NCBI GenBank assembly: GCA_030619925.1
Contig: JAUXAL010000022.1
Location: 1 to 50,388, forward strand
DNA length: 50,388 bases
Direction of reading: 5' to 3'
Source of the DNA: Phycisphaerae bacterium
GTDB taxonomy: Bacteria > Planctomycetota > Phycisphaerae > Sedimentisphaerales > Anaerobacaceae
Positions within the stretch are counted from its first letter, which is position 1, and every line of letters starts with the position of its first letter. Positions 1-8,765 of the stretch are shown one piece after another. Both the position numbers and the translations under genes were made by a program. Under the pieces are notes generated by a model. That model was not told the origin of the DNA and made no database searches. It saw only the letters and a program-made list of their open reading frames with translations.

Positions 1-1
1 C

Positions 2-1015
2 AACAGTTCGGCTAACGAGGGTACTCCGGAGATCTCGTCCGACGGCCTCGAACTGTACTTCGAGTCCGACCGGCCCGGCGGGTACGGTCTCGACGACATA
101 TATGTGACGACGCGGGCAACGACAGAAGACGACTGGGGCACCCCGGTGAACCTTGGCCCGACTATCAACAGTTCGCTTTGGGAACATTGCCCGACCATCT
201 CGGCCGACGGCCTTACGCTCCTCTTCGACTTAGATATTCCCGCCGGTGACCTAATGGTGACCAGGCGGGCGACGAAAGATGATGACTGGGGCGAGCCCGT
301 TAATCTCGGACACTCAGCTTCCGGTCACTGGGCTTCAGACATCTCGGCCGATGACTCTACCCTCTACTTTACTTCCGATCACGACGGTGGTCAGGGCGGC
401 AGCGACATTTGGCAGGTGCCAATCATTCCGGTCGTTGACTTTAACGGGGACGGAAGGGTGGACACCGCAGACATCTCCATAATGGCTGGCTACTGGCACA
501 CGGATGAGCCATTGTGTGATATTGGCCCGACACCTCTCGGAGACGGTATAGTAGATGCCCAGGACCTGCTCGTCCTTACTGAGTATTTGGCGAAGGAAAA
601 GGTAGATGTCGAAGCCGACATCGCTGCAATCGAGGAGGTTCTGAACCAATATGCTGTCAGTGCGAACGCTGGAGATTTAGAACTTTGGTTGTCCTTGCAT
701 GCAGATGACGTAGTAAAGATGCCACCAGACGCACCTGCCATTTTCGGAAAAGAGGATTTACGGGCTAATTTTAAGCCCGCCTTCGATAACTTCAACACTA
801 TTTGTGTCATCTATCCCGAGGAAACTCAGGTAGATGGTGACTTGGGATTTGCTCGTGGTACTTACACTTTATCAATAACTCCCAAGGCAGGGGGCGAGAC
901 AATTAGTGTAATGCCGGATGGTAAATACTTGACCATCTGCAAAAGACAGGCCGATGGTTCTTGGAAGATTTCCCACGATTGCTACAACAGCAATGTACCA
1001 CCAACACAGGAGTAA
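2..1015 (+). CDS. Secreted beta-propeller / dockerin-like / NTF2-like protein, 5' partial
   Basis: The reading frame is open from base 2, so the start lies outside the window; 337 residues are visible. The first ~140 carry PD40/TolB-like propeller repeats (TPEISSDGLELYF, CPTISADGLTLLF, ASDISADDSTLYF). Residues ~144-195 form a type I dockerin-like pair of calcium loops (DFNGDGRVDTADI and a second GDGIVDAQDLLVL). From ~202 to the end is an NTF2/SnoaL/DUF4440-like domain (AIEEVLNQYAVSANAGDLELW, then GSWKISHDCYNS). Propeller plus dockerin is common in secreted planctomycete proteins; an NTF2-like domain after the dockerin is unusual. Enzymatic function cannot be assigned. It is probably exported, but the signal peptide is not visible here. 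Confidence 0.8.
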   Translation, partial: NSSANEGTPEISSDGLELYFESDRPGGYGLDDIYVTTRATTEDDWGTPVNLGPTINSSLWEHCPTISADGLTLLFDLDIPAGDLMVTRRATKDDDWGEPVNLGHSASGHWASDISADDSTLYFTSDHDGGQGGSDIWQVPIIPVVDFNGDGRVDTADISIMAGYWHTDEPLCDIGPTPLGDGIVDAQDLLVLTEYLAKEKVDVEADIAAIEEVLNQYAVSANAGDLELWLSLHADDVVKMPPDAPAIFGKEDLRANFKPAFDNFNTICVIYPEETQVDGDLGFARGTYTLSITPKAGGETISVMPDGKYLTICKRQADGSWKISHDCYNSNVPPTQE

Positions 1016-1040
1016 CAAACCAAGCTGTTAGTTAAGCTTT

Positions 1041-1071
1041 GTTGGATGGGCGGTTCTGCCGCCCATCCAGC
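1041..1071 (+). terminator. Hairpin after the propeller gene, possible terminator
   Basis: A 13-bp stem (1041-1053 with 1059-1071, one G-T pair) closes a 5-base loop and is followed by ATTTTACC. It lies 26 bases after the stop of the upstream gene and before a convergent gene. The T-run is short, so a weak or bidirectional terminator is inferred. The arms resemble the GGGCGGCC repeats at 15824 and 39177. Confidence 0.5.
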
Positions 1072-1188
1072 ATTTTACCAGTCAGCTCAGTTCAAAGCCC
1101 ATCCTGGCGCCGCTTATGCCCATGCCGTTATGGAAGAAATGAAACTATCTTACCACTGCTCGGCTTGGGCTTTTTTAAGAAAAAGAGG

Positions 1189-2616
1189 CTATTCAACCGC
1201 TGCTCCATTCTGAATCGGCACGCTGACCGCTCGGCGCTTGAACAAGTCTATCTGCATCCACCTGTTACTCTTAAATCTCCAGCGATTAGCCAGCCCCACT
1301 GCCGCGATACTGACAGCCGCCGCAATCCACGGCCCCATATATTCTAAAGATGGCACCAGCTTGACTACGAGCCAGCCGCCGAGCCCCAGTATCAATGCCG
1401 CTCCAGCCGCCGAGACCACAGCCAGCCATACCGTATCACCGGCCCCACGCAGAGACCCGCTATAAATAATACGTGCAGCGTGAAAAACCTGATATATAGC
1501 GGCACAAATCAAAATATCAGCTCCAGCCTTGATTACCTTATCGTTGGAGGACCAAAACGCCATCAGCGCATTTCTAAATACGAAGAAGCAGAGCCCCACC
1601 AGTCCCATATAAACCAGTGCGACTCTTAAACAAACACGCGTTTGTTTGGTTGCCAGAGTTTTTTTGCCGTCGCCGATTGTCTTGCCCACCGCTGCTGTCA
1701 GGGCCGTCCCCACGCCCACAATCGGCATAATCGAGAGACTTGTGTACGAAAGCACGGCGCTTGTCGCAGCCAGCGCCTCTCTGCCGAATCTCCCCACCAG
1801 CCCAAACAAAATCATACCCCAGAACGCAACATTCACCATCAACCCGAACCCTGCGGGAAGCCCCACTTTCAGCAAATCATACATCTTGCCGAAGTCCACA
1901 CCCAATGATCGCCGCGATTTGAAATTTCGGTTGATACCACCGCTCAAAAACACGGCTATATTTACACCAGCCCCGACAGCTATCCCGATAAATGTCCCCC
2001 AGCCTGCACCTGCAATTCCCATCGCCGGGAAGCCCAGCTTGCCAAAAATTAACACGTAGTTAGCCGCAACATTGACCACCTGCCCACACAACGATGCACC
2101 CATCGTAATAATCGGCCGGTGTATACCCATAAAGAACTGACTGCTCGACCAGTTAACAATCGCCAGAATATGGGCATAGAGCATAATTCGAAGATATATT
2201 ACTTCCATATCGGCCACCGCCGGCGGTTGTCCCATCATTTTGAATATCCACGGCGCCGCCGGCCACATAATCGCCACCACAACCAAAAAATAGGCGAATC
2301 CCATGTATATCGTCTGCCAGAAATAATTCGAGCAGTCCTTTTTGTTGCCTCTGCCAAGACTTTGACTTACGAACGTGTTAAGGCCTGTCAACGTGCCTAT
2401 AGCGAAGCCGCTGGGCAGGAAACTGACAAACCCGGCCGGCAAAATCGCCGCCAGCGCATCTGTGCCCAGGCGTGAAACCATAAACCTGTCAACGAACTGC
2501 ATAACGGTGAAAGATATGGTCGTTACCACCATCGGTGCCGCCAGCTTCAGCATATATCTTAGCGAAGTTGGGTCTTCGACATGACTCTGTGAAATCAAAG
2601 ATGATTTGTCCGTCAT
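1189..2616 (-). CDS. MATE family multidrug/cation exporter
   Basis: This integral inner-membrane antiporter of ~475 residues has the usual length and about 12 hydrophobic segments. The N-terminal half shows MATE signatures such as KLAAPMVVTTISFTVMQFVDRFMVSRLG and FGLGTLTG-like glycine-rich turns; the C-terminal half repeats the pattern around GLPAGFGLMVNVAFWGM. MATE proteins exchange Na+ or H+ for organic cations or other metabolites; the substrate here is unknown. ATG at 2616 is preferred over TTG at 2622 because AGGAC lies about 8 bases upstream. The gene stands alone, converging on the preceding gene, with a cluster of palindromic repeats upstream. Confidence 0.9.
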   Translation of the reverse strand: MTDKSSLISQSHVEDPTSLRYMLKLAAPMVVTTISFTVMQFVDRFMVSRLGTDALAAILPAGFVSFLPSGFAIGTLTGLNTFVSQSLGRGNKKDCSNYFWQTIYMGFAYFLVVVAIMWPAAPWIFKMMGQPPAVADMEVIYLRIMLYAHILAIVNWSSSQFFMGIHRPIITMGASLCGQVVNVAANYVLIFGKLGFPAMGIAGAGWGTFIGIAVGAGVNIAVFLSGGINRNFKSRRSLGVDFGKMYDLLKVGLPAGFGLMVNVAFWGMILFGLVGRFGREALAATSAVLSYTSLSIMPIVGVGTALTAAVGKTIGDGKKTLATKQTRVCLRVALVYMGLVGLCFFVFRNALMAFWSSNDKVIKAGADILICAAIYQVFHAARIIYSGSLRGAGDTVWLAVVSAAGAALILGLGGWLVVKLVPSLEYMGPWIAAAVSIAAVGLANRWRFKSNRWMQIDLFKRRAVSVPIQNGAAVE

Positions 2617-2642
2617 TAACAAAAGTCCTGTTTATTGCACAT

Positions 2643-2848
2643 GTCATTGCGAAGCCTACGGAGTAGGCCATGGCAATCTTATCTTCTACAGCCTTTGGCG
2701 CATACGAAAAATGATACTGTTTAGTATCTGTTGTGGAAACCAAAAACTGACGTTGTCACCCCTGCGAGGGACCCCGCCTTGCGGGAACCCAAAGCAGGGG
2801 TCCAGAACGAAAAAACTGGATTCCCGCTTCCGCGGGAATGACAAATAT
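2643..2848. repeat. Cluster of dispersed palindromic repeats
   Basis: Two repeat types lie side by side. At 2643-2681 is GTCATTGCGAAGCC followed by GGCCATGGCAATCT, related to 8662-8702 and, inverted, to about 47470-47518. At 2754-2848 are GC-rich inverted arms: GCGAGGGACCCCGC with CTTGCGGG, then ATTCCCGC with GCGGGAAT around TTCC. No coding potential was recognised. They sit in the leader side of the MATE gene. Confidence 0.6.
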
Positions 2849-2892
2849 GGATACATACGCTTCTAACAGGTGTACCGCTTCCGCAACAGGAA

Positions 2893-3195
2893 CTATTTAT
2901 TCAAATTCAGTTTCTTCAGCAGCGTATCAACAGAAATACCTGAAGCCTGCACACGCTTGACGGGGCTGTTTTTGCCCGAGATTATACTAACTGCATTCTT
3001 TTTCACACCGAGTTGTTTAGCCAAAAACTTGAGCAGGCACTGAGTAGCTTTTTGCTTCTGCGGTGCCGCTGAAACTTTAATCTTCAGCATATTGTCGAGC
3101 AGGCTGCAAATCCGCGTCGGCCCGCTGCTGCCGGGCACAACCTTTACTACAAAAACCACACCCTCATCAACTTCTTGAACCGTCAGATTACTCAT
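2893..3195 (-). CDS. DUF167 / YggU family protein
   Basis: This 100-residue protein matches the DUF167 (YggU) family throughout: VVFVVKVVPGSSGPTRI at the start, LKIKVSAAPQKQKATQCLL in the middle, then a GVKKNAVSIISGKNSPVKRV region typical of the C-terminal half. The family is small, cytosolic and structurally known, but its biochemical role is not settled. It is probably co-transcribed with the unknown 100-residue gene 43 bases upstream on the same strand. Confidence 0.88.
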   Translation of the reverse strand: MSNLTVQEVDEGVVFVVKVVPGSSGPTRICSLLDNMLKIKVSAAPQKQKATQCLLKFLAKQLGVKKNAVSIISGKNSPVKRVQASGISVDTLLKKLNLNK

Positions 3196-3238
3196 CTCAA
3201 TAGTCAGCCCCGGCTTTTACCCAGGGTTTACTCGCGAA

Positions 3239-3541
3239 TTACTCAATGTTTTCCCGCAGGTTCGCGCCGATTGCCAGCTGCACATACTTTTCAATCTGCT
3301 CGGCAAGTTCGCCTAACGAGGCGAGTTGAAAATCCTCATAATGCCCCGGGACAAGCTCGCCCACCAGTGTCCTCTTGAAGATTCTAACCCGTATAACGGA
3401 AGGCTGGCCCTGGGCCTTGCTGAAATCGCTGTCTTTGTGCTCGGTAAGCTCAACGCGCCAGTCCTCGCTTATGAAGACCAGGCACTTGCCGGTAAAAACC
3501 GCCATCGGAAAATAATCACGTAATAGCTTAAGTGTTTCCAT
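3239..3541 (-). CDS. Conserved-looking hypothetical protein
   Basis: This 100-residue acidic, soluble protein has no signal peptide or membrane segment. It begins METLKLLRDYFPMAVFTGK and ends in a probable helix (LGELAEQIEKYVQLAIGANL). I do not recognise the family. Its codon use resembles neighbouring genes, and it lies 43 bases upstream of the DUF167 gene on the same strand, which suggests a two-gene unit. It could be a small planctomycete-specific family. Confidence 0.6.
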   Translation of the reverse strand: METLKLLRDYFPMAVFTGKCLVFISEDWRVELTEHKDSDFSKAQGQPSVIRVRIFKRTLVGELVPGHYEDFQLASLGELAEQIEKYVQLAIGANLRENIE

Positions 3542-3721
3542 CGGTAACCTATTGAATTCTTTTCCTTGTTATTGAGCTTTGCGTTATTAGCCGAACCCAG
3601 GGTGGCACCCTCTCGTTCTCACAATAGTTTCATTTATTTTGCAAAGATCAATAATTTAGCACCGAACAATAATTCGTTGCTCATTGCTTGTTGTTCATTG
3701 CTCGTCCAACGAGCGACTAAA
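3542..3721. other. Intergenic region with low-complexity repeat
   Basis: There is no supported gene here. About 3645-3720 is a run of near-repeats (ATTCGTTGCTCATTGC, TTGTTCATTGCTCGTCC), resembling other spacer repeats in this window. A small GGGTGGCACCC palindrome lies near 3600. Confidence 0.4.
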
Positions 3722-3892
3722 TCAGAACGAAAGCAGACACTGCCAGATATACACATAGCCGAGCGCGTCAATGTCTTCCCACACTTTCCGGACGAGCTCT
3801 TTATCTCCCGAAATCTCAGGTAGCTCCTTCTTCTTCTCCTCCCAGGGGATGCAAACGCCCGGCTTTCTCTTCGCTTTCTTTTGTGTGGCCAT
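3722..3892 (-). CDS. Small lysine-rich hypothetical protein (56 aa)
   Basis: This short ORF starts at ATG 3892, with GGAG about 9 bases upstream, 25 bases after the URO-D-family gene on the same strand. The product begins MATQKKAKRKPGVCIPWEEK and ends DIDALGYVYIWQCLLSF. The basic N-terminus and Trp/Tyr-rich C-terminus look protein-like. No family is recognised. A role tied to the upstream methyltransferase is possible from position only. Confidence 0.5.
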   Translation of the reverse strand: MATQKKAKRKPGVCIPWEEKKKELPEISGDKELVRKVWEDIDALGYVYIWQCLLSF

Positions 3893-3917
3893 TTGGATAG
3901 CTCCGTCAATAATCAAT

Positions 3918-5114
3918 TCAGTACACGCCGTATTCGCGGGTGAAGTCCGTAATCGCTTTGATGTTCTCAACCTTAGCGTCATCCTGGACAATAGCGCTGG
4001 CGTCCATAATATAACCGCCGTCACCGGCTACACCGTCAATCACTTTCTTGCAACAGTCGCGTACCTCGTCCGGCGTACCATTACTCAACAGCCAATTGGC
4101 AATGCCGCCGCTGATGCAGAACTTCTGCCCAATCGTCTTGTGCACCTCGAAGATGTCAGCCTGGTCAACGTGGTACACGATTGATTGGTCCGGCAGCTCC
4201 GCAAAGGCATTCAAATGCGCGTTCCAATCGCCCTCGGCGTAGAATAGAACCTGATGCCCATGGGCCCAGATTTCCTCGATGATTGGCTTGAGTGTTGGCC
4301 AGTAAAACTTTTCGAAATGCTTCTGAGAGACGAACGGTACACATCCGCGGTGCATCCAGAACCCGATAGGGACGTTCTTTTCGGGGTCTGCGCCGGAAAG
4401 GGCCACGTGCAGCAGGTGCGGCATCAGAGCCTCGCAGGCGGCCAGCACCTTGTCCGGCCGCTCCATCACATCAGTAACGAGCCCAAGATAGCCTCGCAGC
4501 TTGTCGGCGATAATATCGAACGGTGCCTTGAGAATCCCCGAGATAGCTGAGACTGTCCCCGACCCGGTTCTCAGCAATTCGTTCTGCCTGCCGAACGCGT
4601 TGAAGTAGTTCAGCATTGCCATGCCGCCTTTTAGAAACGACAGATTGTTTCTGTATGATGTCGGCTCGCCCATCGCGCTGACGTCAGCCGAGACACGTGG
4701 AAGCCAGACGTTGAATAGAAATCCGGTCGGGTCTTCGATGAGCTGGTCGTATTCGTCCGGCTTCATAAACGCCTTTTCCTCAGACGGCTCGATATACTGA
4801 AAGCCGATATCCGGTGAAATGTCGATACCCGGGACCCCATAGTACGTTAACCCGATGGCCTGTGTCAGCCCTGTCCAGACATAAACCATGTTGCCGACGA
4901 CAGCGTCCCAGTCGAAATCGGCAGCGCACTTACGGGCCGCAACAAATGCCTTCTCGAAGTCATGCGCTACCTCCTGACATGTGTACCCGGCGTATTTGGC
5001 CGTGAATTCTGCAACAAACGGACGAATCGGAATCATATCAGGTTTCTCGTTCCGCATCGCCGTAACGTAGCGCTTCAACCGTTCGGCATACAGTTGTTCC
5101 ATATCTTTCGCCAT
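3918..5114 (-). CDS. URO-D family protein, probable corrinoid-type methyltransferase
   Basis: This 398-residue cytosolic protein has the uroporphyrinogen decarboxylase/MtaA-like TIM-barrel fold. Supporting segments are YYGVPGIDISPDIGFQYIEP, a histidine in GFWMHRGCVPF, LFYAEGDWNAHL on a late strand, and ISGGIANWLLSNGTPDEV near the end. True HemE proteins are shorter and keep an N-terminal arginine/aspartate substrate motif not seen here. No other haem genes are nearby, so a URO-D-like methyltransferase, as in methoxy-aromatic or betaine demethylation, is more likely. No corrinoid protein is adjacent. AAGGAG precedes the start. It is last in the run beginning with the symporter at 12689. Confidence 0.75.
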   Translation of the reverse strand: MAKDMEQLYAERLKRYVTAMRNEKPDMIPIRPFVAEFTAKYAGYTCQEVAHDFEKAFVAARKCAADFDWDAVVGNMVYVWTGLTQAIGLTYYGVPGIDISPDIGFQYIEPSEEKAFMKPDEYDQLIEDPTGFLFNVWLPRVSADVSAMGEPTSYRNNLSFLKGGMAMLNYFNAFGRQNELLRTGSGTVSAISGILKAPFDIIADKLRGYLGLVTDVMERPDKVLAACEALMPHLLHVALSGADPEKNVPIGFWMHRGCVPFVSQKHFEKFYWPTLKPIIEEIWAHGHQVLFYAEGDWNAHLNAFAELPDQSIVYHVDQADIFEVHKTIGQKFCISGGIANWLLSNGTPDEVRDCCKKVIDGVAGDGGYIMDASAIVQDDAKVENIKAITDFTREYGVY

Positions 5115-5167
5115 CTTGCTCTGCTCCTTTTGGGCAGTATTGATACCTGTGTTATTAAAGGCTTGTG

Positions 5168-5181
5168 CCCGCGAGAGCGGG
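5168..5181. other. CCCGC-GAGA-GCGGG tetraloop hairpin
   Basis: A perfect 5-bp GC stem closed by a GNRA-type loop lies between the lyase and URO-D-family genes. No T-run follows on either strand, so it is not a typical terminator. It could be an RNA-stability or processing element within the operon. Confidence 0.35.
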
Positions 5182-5287
5182 TGAACAAACCGTGATTGGA
5201 GTTTTGAGTCTTCAGTTGTGTCACCCGAAGCAGTGTAAGCATACCCAAATCACGGAAAAACGTCAAGCAAGGCTTCTTCTCGTCCAG

Positions 5288-7705
5288 TTATTCACCAGGC
5301 CCAAGGATTTCGGCTGGCTCGCCGGCTCGCTTCAGCCGGCACTTGATAGCTCCCTTGCTTTCCAGACCGTGCCCTTTCAAAGTAATGTGGTCGTCGGTGG
5401 GAAGAAGTGCTGTGAACCAGCCATCAGTAAGTTTCGCCTTCAGCGCATAACCGCCCTTAATCCGCTCAAGACCGGCCTCATCCGGTATCCGGTCCTTGAT
5501 ACGATGCGGACGATAGAGTGTTACGAATTCCATGCGTTTCTTTTCTTCTGCTGTCTTTGCCGTCAGGTGCCATTCGCGCAGCGTGATACGCGGGCGGGGG
5601 TTGGGGTCGTACTGGTCGGTTTGCCTGAAGGTCAGGCCGGACGGTGTGAGAAAATCAATATCACAAACCACGTCATCGTTTCGGACCCGGATGTTGTGCT
5701 GGTCCTCCACGGCAATTTTTTCAATGGCGTGAAGCCAGTATTCAAACGTCGAGGGCTCTTTGGCCTCCAAGCGGTCGTAGACGACCACCAGCTCGGGCTT
5801 GACAAAAATGATGGCACGGGTAAAACGGTCGAGGACAGGCGGTTCATAAGCTCCACCTGCCTCGCCGACAACAATGTCCATCGATGGCGTAGTTTCAAAG
5901 GCGACTATCCGGCCCCGCGCATCGGCGGTTCGTTTTCGCTGGCCGCGCCCGTTGACCGTGATATTGTTAACTGAGCGCGTGCTCCACATCCAGTCGCGAT
6001 GGTGCGGCCCTCCGTAGTTGTAATAGCGGCCCGTGCGAATCAGCAGGCGCTGGCCGTACGCCCAGAGCACAAACGAGTTGTTGCCCGCATTGCCGTGCGA
6101 CTGGGTTCCCATCGGGCTCGACTTGAAGATGACCTGCACGTCTTGGCCTGCGTCCTTCAACGTCGTGTTGAGATAAGCCTGCCCGATGCCGCTGAAGAGC
6201 TTGGATGCGGGCAAATCATCAGGCGGCTTGGATTCCACCTTCGGCAGGGCGCCGCGGAGAAACCCAATATAGCCGGATGTTACGGCCGGGCCGCCCATCT
6301 GCTCGACGTACCACTGCCAGTGCCCGTTGCCGGCCTGCGCCGCTAATTGGCTCACCAACGGCACGAGGCTTGAGGCCCTCTTGCGATTGGCCCCGTCGCC
6401 GAATCCCCCGCTAACCTTGCCGGGCGGCATCAGATACATCGGGTAATAGCCGACCCTGGAAAAGTACGGCTTGTCATAGGCGTTGATCCCCATGGCCGCT
6501 CGCATCACATCCGCCCACCAGGTGAAGCGGCCGATGTAACTGGACCAGTAGCTGACGCCCTCGTGCCAGCCGCCGTCGTCATCGCACCAGGCTGGATACA
6601 CATTGAAAAAGACGTTCGCAGCGAACCAGACCCAATCCTCGGCACCTTCGACCTCACCCAGAAAGGCGATGCCGACCTCACCTAAGAAGTGCCACGCACG
6701 GTTGGAGTGGCTCGAATACGGCCGCCACAGGTGCCGTGGACAAAGATGACGGTACATCTCATCCCCGCGCACCTTCATCACCTCTCGGCAGATTCTCTTT
6801 TCCCGCTCGCTAAGCAGGTCGTTGACAAACGTATATGTGCGCGAAAAGTAATAATTGTAGGGCATACCCGCCTCATCGTTGTAGCGATAGCCCGTACTGC
6901 CTTTCGGGTCCCACCTGGCACAGTCTAACAGAATGCGTTTGGCCTCGAGGCCGTATTTTTCCTGGCCGCCGAGCAGCCGCGTAAAGGCCAGAGTCGCGGC
7001 GCCGTTCAAGGCCCGGATGGTATATGTTCGGTTACCCCACCAAATCTCCCGCCAGCGCTCACTGCCGCGCACTATATCTTTCGGATACTTCGACGGCTCC
7101 TCGGTTGAAAGCGGCCTGGCTAAAAGTCTCTCGCATTCACTCACGAGTTTGTTATACTCCTGCTTCATTTTGCCCCGTGCCAGTTTCCGCAGGCGCTTGA
7201 GGTCCTCGGGACGGACGAACAGCCGCGGGTGGGTTTTTGGTATCCTGGACATCAATTCTTCACGAACCGGCAGTGGCATAGCCGCGGCGTCACCGGCGAT
7301 GGTGAACGTTCGTGCACGGCTCCAATTGGTATAACGGCCATTCCTGTCTTTTCCACGGTAGCGCCACGTGTAAGTTCCGGGCTTGAAAGTCCGGGGCGGA
7401 CAGTGCACGTTAAACTCAATATTTTTCGCGCGGTATTCGATCTTTTTGAACTTCGTGTCGCGCGCGCACTGGATTTCCCACGTCTGGTTCCTTTGAGGCT
7501 GCCAGCTAAAACTCGGCGGATTGACCCTATACACCGCACCGGCGGCGGGGCGATAGCCCCATTCCCCGGGTTCGGCAGGGCGTTCGTCCAGCCTGAGCTT
7601 CTGTTGTGCTGCCGGTGCCGGCACAACCGATAACGACAGAAGCACAATAGCGGTCAAAAGCAGTTTACACAGGATTTTCTCGAAGCCAAATATCTTGCTG
7701 GTCAT
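5288..7705 (-). CDS. Secreted DUF4962 / heparinase II/III-like polysaccharide lyase
   Basis: This 805-residue protein has a signal peptide (basic start, hydrophobic LLLTAIVLLSLSVVP, cleavage near APA-AQ). Residues ~35-150 form a beta-rich DUF4962-type N-terminal domain (PPSFSWQPQ, TYTWRYRG). An alpha/alpha toroid with many Trp/Tyr/His follows to ~480 (MPYNYYFSRTYTFVNDLL, YSSHSNRAWHFLGEVGIAFL). The C-terminal heparinase II/III beta-sandwich begins around residue 500 (SSPMGTQSHGNAGNNSFVLWA, PHHRDWMWSTRSVNNITVNG). Family members cleave uronic-acid polysaccharides by beta-elimination; the polymer here is unknown. The start lies 2 bases after the pyrD stop, and its AAAGGAGGAA ribosome-binding site is inside the pyrD 3' end, so the two are translationally linked. 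Confidence 0.85.
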   Translation of the reverse strand: MTSKIFGFEKILCKLLLTAIVLLSLSVVPAPAAQQKLRLDERPAEPGEWGYRPAAGAVYRVNPPSFSWQPQRNQTWEIQCARDTKFKKIEYRAKNIEFNVHCPPRTFKPGTYTWRYRGKDRNGRYTNWSRARTFTIAGDAAAMPLPVREELMSRIPKTHPRLFVRPEDLKRLRKLARGKMKQEYNKLVSECERLLARPLSTEEPSKYPKDIVRGSERWREIWWGNRTYTIRALNGAATLAFTRLLGGQEKYGLEAKRILLDCARWDPKGSTGYRYNDEAGMPYNYYFSRTYTFVNDLLSEREKRICREVMKVRGDEMYRHLCPRHLWRPYSSHSNRAWHFLGEVGIAFLGEVEGAEDWVWFAANVFFNVYPAWCDDDGGWHEGVSYWSSYIGRFTWWADVMRAAMGINAYDKPYFSRVGYYPMYLMPPGKVSGGFGDGANRKRASSLVPLVSQLAAQAGNGHWQWYVEQMGGPAVTSGYIGFLRGALPKVESKPPDDLPASKLFSGIGQAYLNTTLKDAGQDVQVIFKSSPMGTQSHGNAGNNSFVLWAYGQRLLIRTGRYYNYGGPHHRDWMWSTRSVNNITVNGRGQRKRTADARGRIVAFETTPSMDIVVGEAGGAYEPPVLDRFTRAIIFVKPELVVVYDRLEAKEPSTFEYWLHAIEKIAVEDQHNIRVRNDDVVCDIDFLTPSGLTFRQTDQYDPNPRPRITLREWHLTAKTAEEKKRMEFVTLYRPHRIKDRIPDEAGLERIKGGYALKAKLTDGWFTALLPTDDHITLKGHGLESKGAIKCRLKRAGEPAEILGPGE

Positions 7706-7707
7706 AA

Positions 7708-8649
7708 CTATTCCTCCTTTAAAAGTGAGCCGACCAAATCTCTGATTTGAGCCACATTATTACGGGTGCAGTATTTTTTTATACCTTCAATGATTTTTGC
7801 TGCGCATCCCGGCTCGACAAAATTCGCCGTACCGACGGCAACCGCCGTTGCGCCTGCGATAATATACTCGATAGCGTCGGAAGCGTTCCTGATTCCCCCC
7901 ATACCCAGAATCGGTACCCCGCGGTCTTTCGCAACCTCATTGTAAACCTTATTGACTAAATAAACCGCGATTGGTTTTATCGCCGGCCCCGACAATCCGC
8001 CTGTCTTATTTGCCAAAACCGCCTTGCGACTTTCAATATCGATAACCATAGCTGTGAAGGTATTCACCAGACTAAGCGCATCGGCACCGGCATCAACTGC
8101 TGCTCGGGCGATTACGCTTATGTCCGTAACGGTAGGGGACAGCTTGACCATTAGAACCTTTTCTCCGGCAGCCTTTTTCACCGCCGAAGTAATTTCCTTT
8201 ACCTGTACAGGCTCGGTGCCGAAACTTATCCCGCCTTTCTTGACGTTGGGACAACTGATATTCAGCTCAAACCCGGCTATCGCTTTTTCGTTAGCCAATC
8301 GCTCAGCTACAGCCACGTATTCATTAATGGTCTCACCAGCCAGATTGACAAACACCGCCGCGGACATCTTCTCAAGAACCGGTAATTTTTCTTCGATGAA
8401 TTTGTCTAATCCGATATTGGCCAATCCAATCGCATTTAGCATCCCCGAGTTGGTCTCAACAATCCTCGGCGTCGCATGGCCCTTTCTGGGCCGGCGCGTA
8501 ATACTTTTCGTGATAAATCCGCCGAGGCGGTTTATATCCATATATTCACCCAGCTCGTCGGCGTACCCGCAAGTCCCCGAAGCGGTAAATACCGGATTAG
8601 CTAAATGTATCCCCGCAAAATCAACCGAAATGTCAACGCTTTCATTCAT
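7708..8649 (-). CDS. pyrD: Dihydroorotate dehydrogenase B, catalytic subunit
   Basis: This cytosolic FMN enzyme oxidises dihydroorotate to orotate in UMP synthesis. The 313 residues match the class 1B type: FTASGTCGYADEL near the N-terminus, FELNISCPNVKKGG in the middle, VKLSPTVTDI, and the phosphate-binding end ILGMGGIRNASDAIEYI plus GATAVAVGTANF. Class 1B enzymes work with a PyrK electron-transfer partner, encoded immediately upstream on the same strand. AAGAAGG precedes the ATG. Confidence 0.95.
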   Translation of the reverse strand: MNESVDISVDFAGIHLANPVFTASGTCGYADELGEYMDINRLGGFITKSITRRPRKGHATPRIVETNSGMLNAIGLANIGLDKFIEEKLPVLEKMSAAVFVNLAGETINEYVAVAERLANEKAIAGFELNISCPNVKKGGISFGTEPVQVKEITSAVKKAAGEKVLMVKLSPTVTDISVIARAAVDAGADALSLVNTFTAMVIDIESRKAVLANKTGGLSGPAIKPIAVYLVNKVYNEVAKDRGVPILGMGGIRNASDAIEYIIAGATAVAVGTANFVEPGCAAKIIEGIKKYCTRNNVAQIRDLVGSLLKEE

Positions 8650-8659
8650 ACAAACCTTC

Positions 8660-8765
8660 TTTTGTCATTGCCAGGCCCCCAGAGCAGGCCATGGCAATCT
8701 AATCTGTAGGGTGGCCCTTGCCCCCACCACTCATAAGTCCTCTGCGTAATCTGTGAAATCTGTTG
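8660..8765. repeat. Dispersed repeats between pyrK and pyrD
   Basis: The short spacer is filled by two repeat types. GTCATTGCC...GGCCATGGCAATCT (8662-8702) matches the element at 2643. GTAATCTGTGAAATCTGTTG (~8742-8763) matches the run at 44336-44396. The spacer lies inside a probable operon. Confidence 0.55.

Noticed and set aside
5165-5974. Long open frame antisense to the lyase
   Set aside because: It opposes conserved lyase sequence and shows no protein family features.
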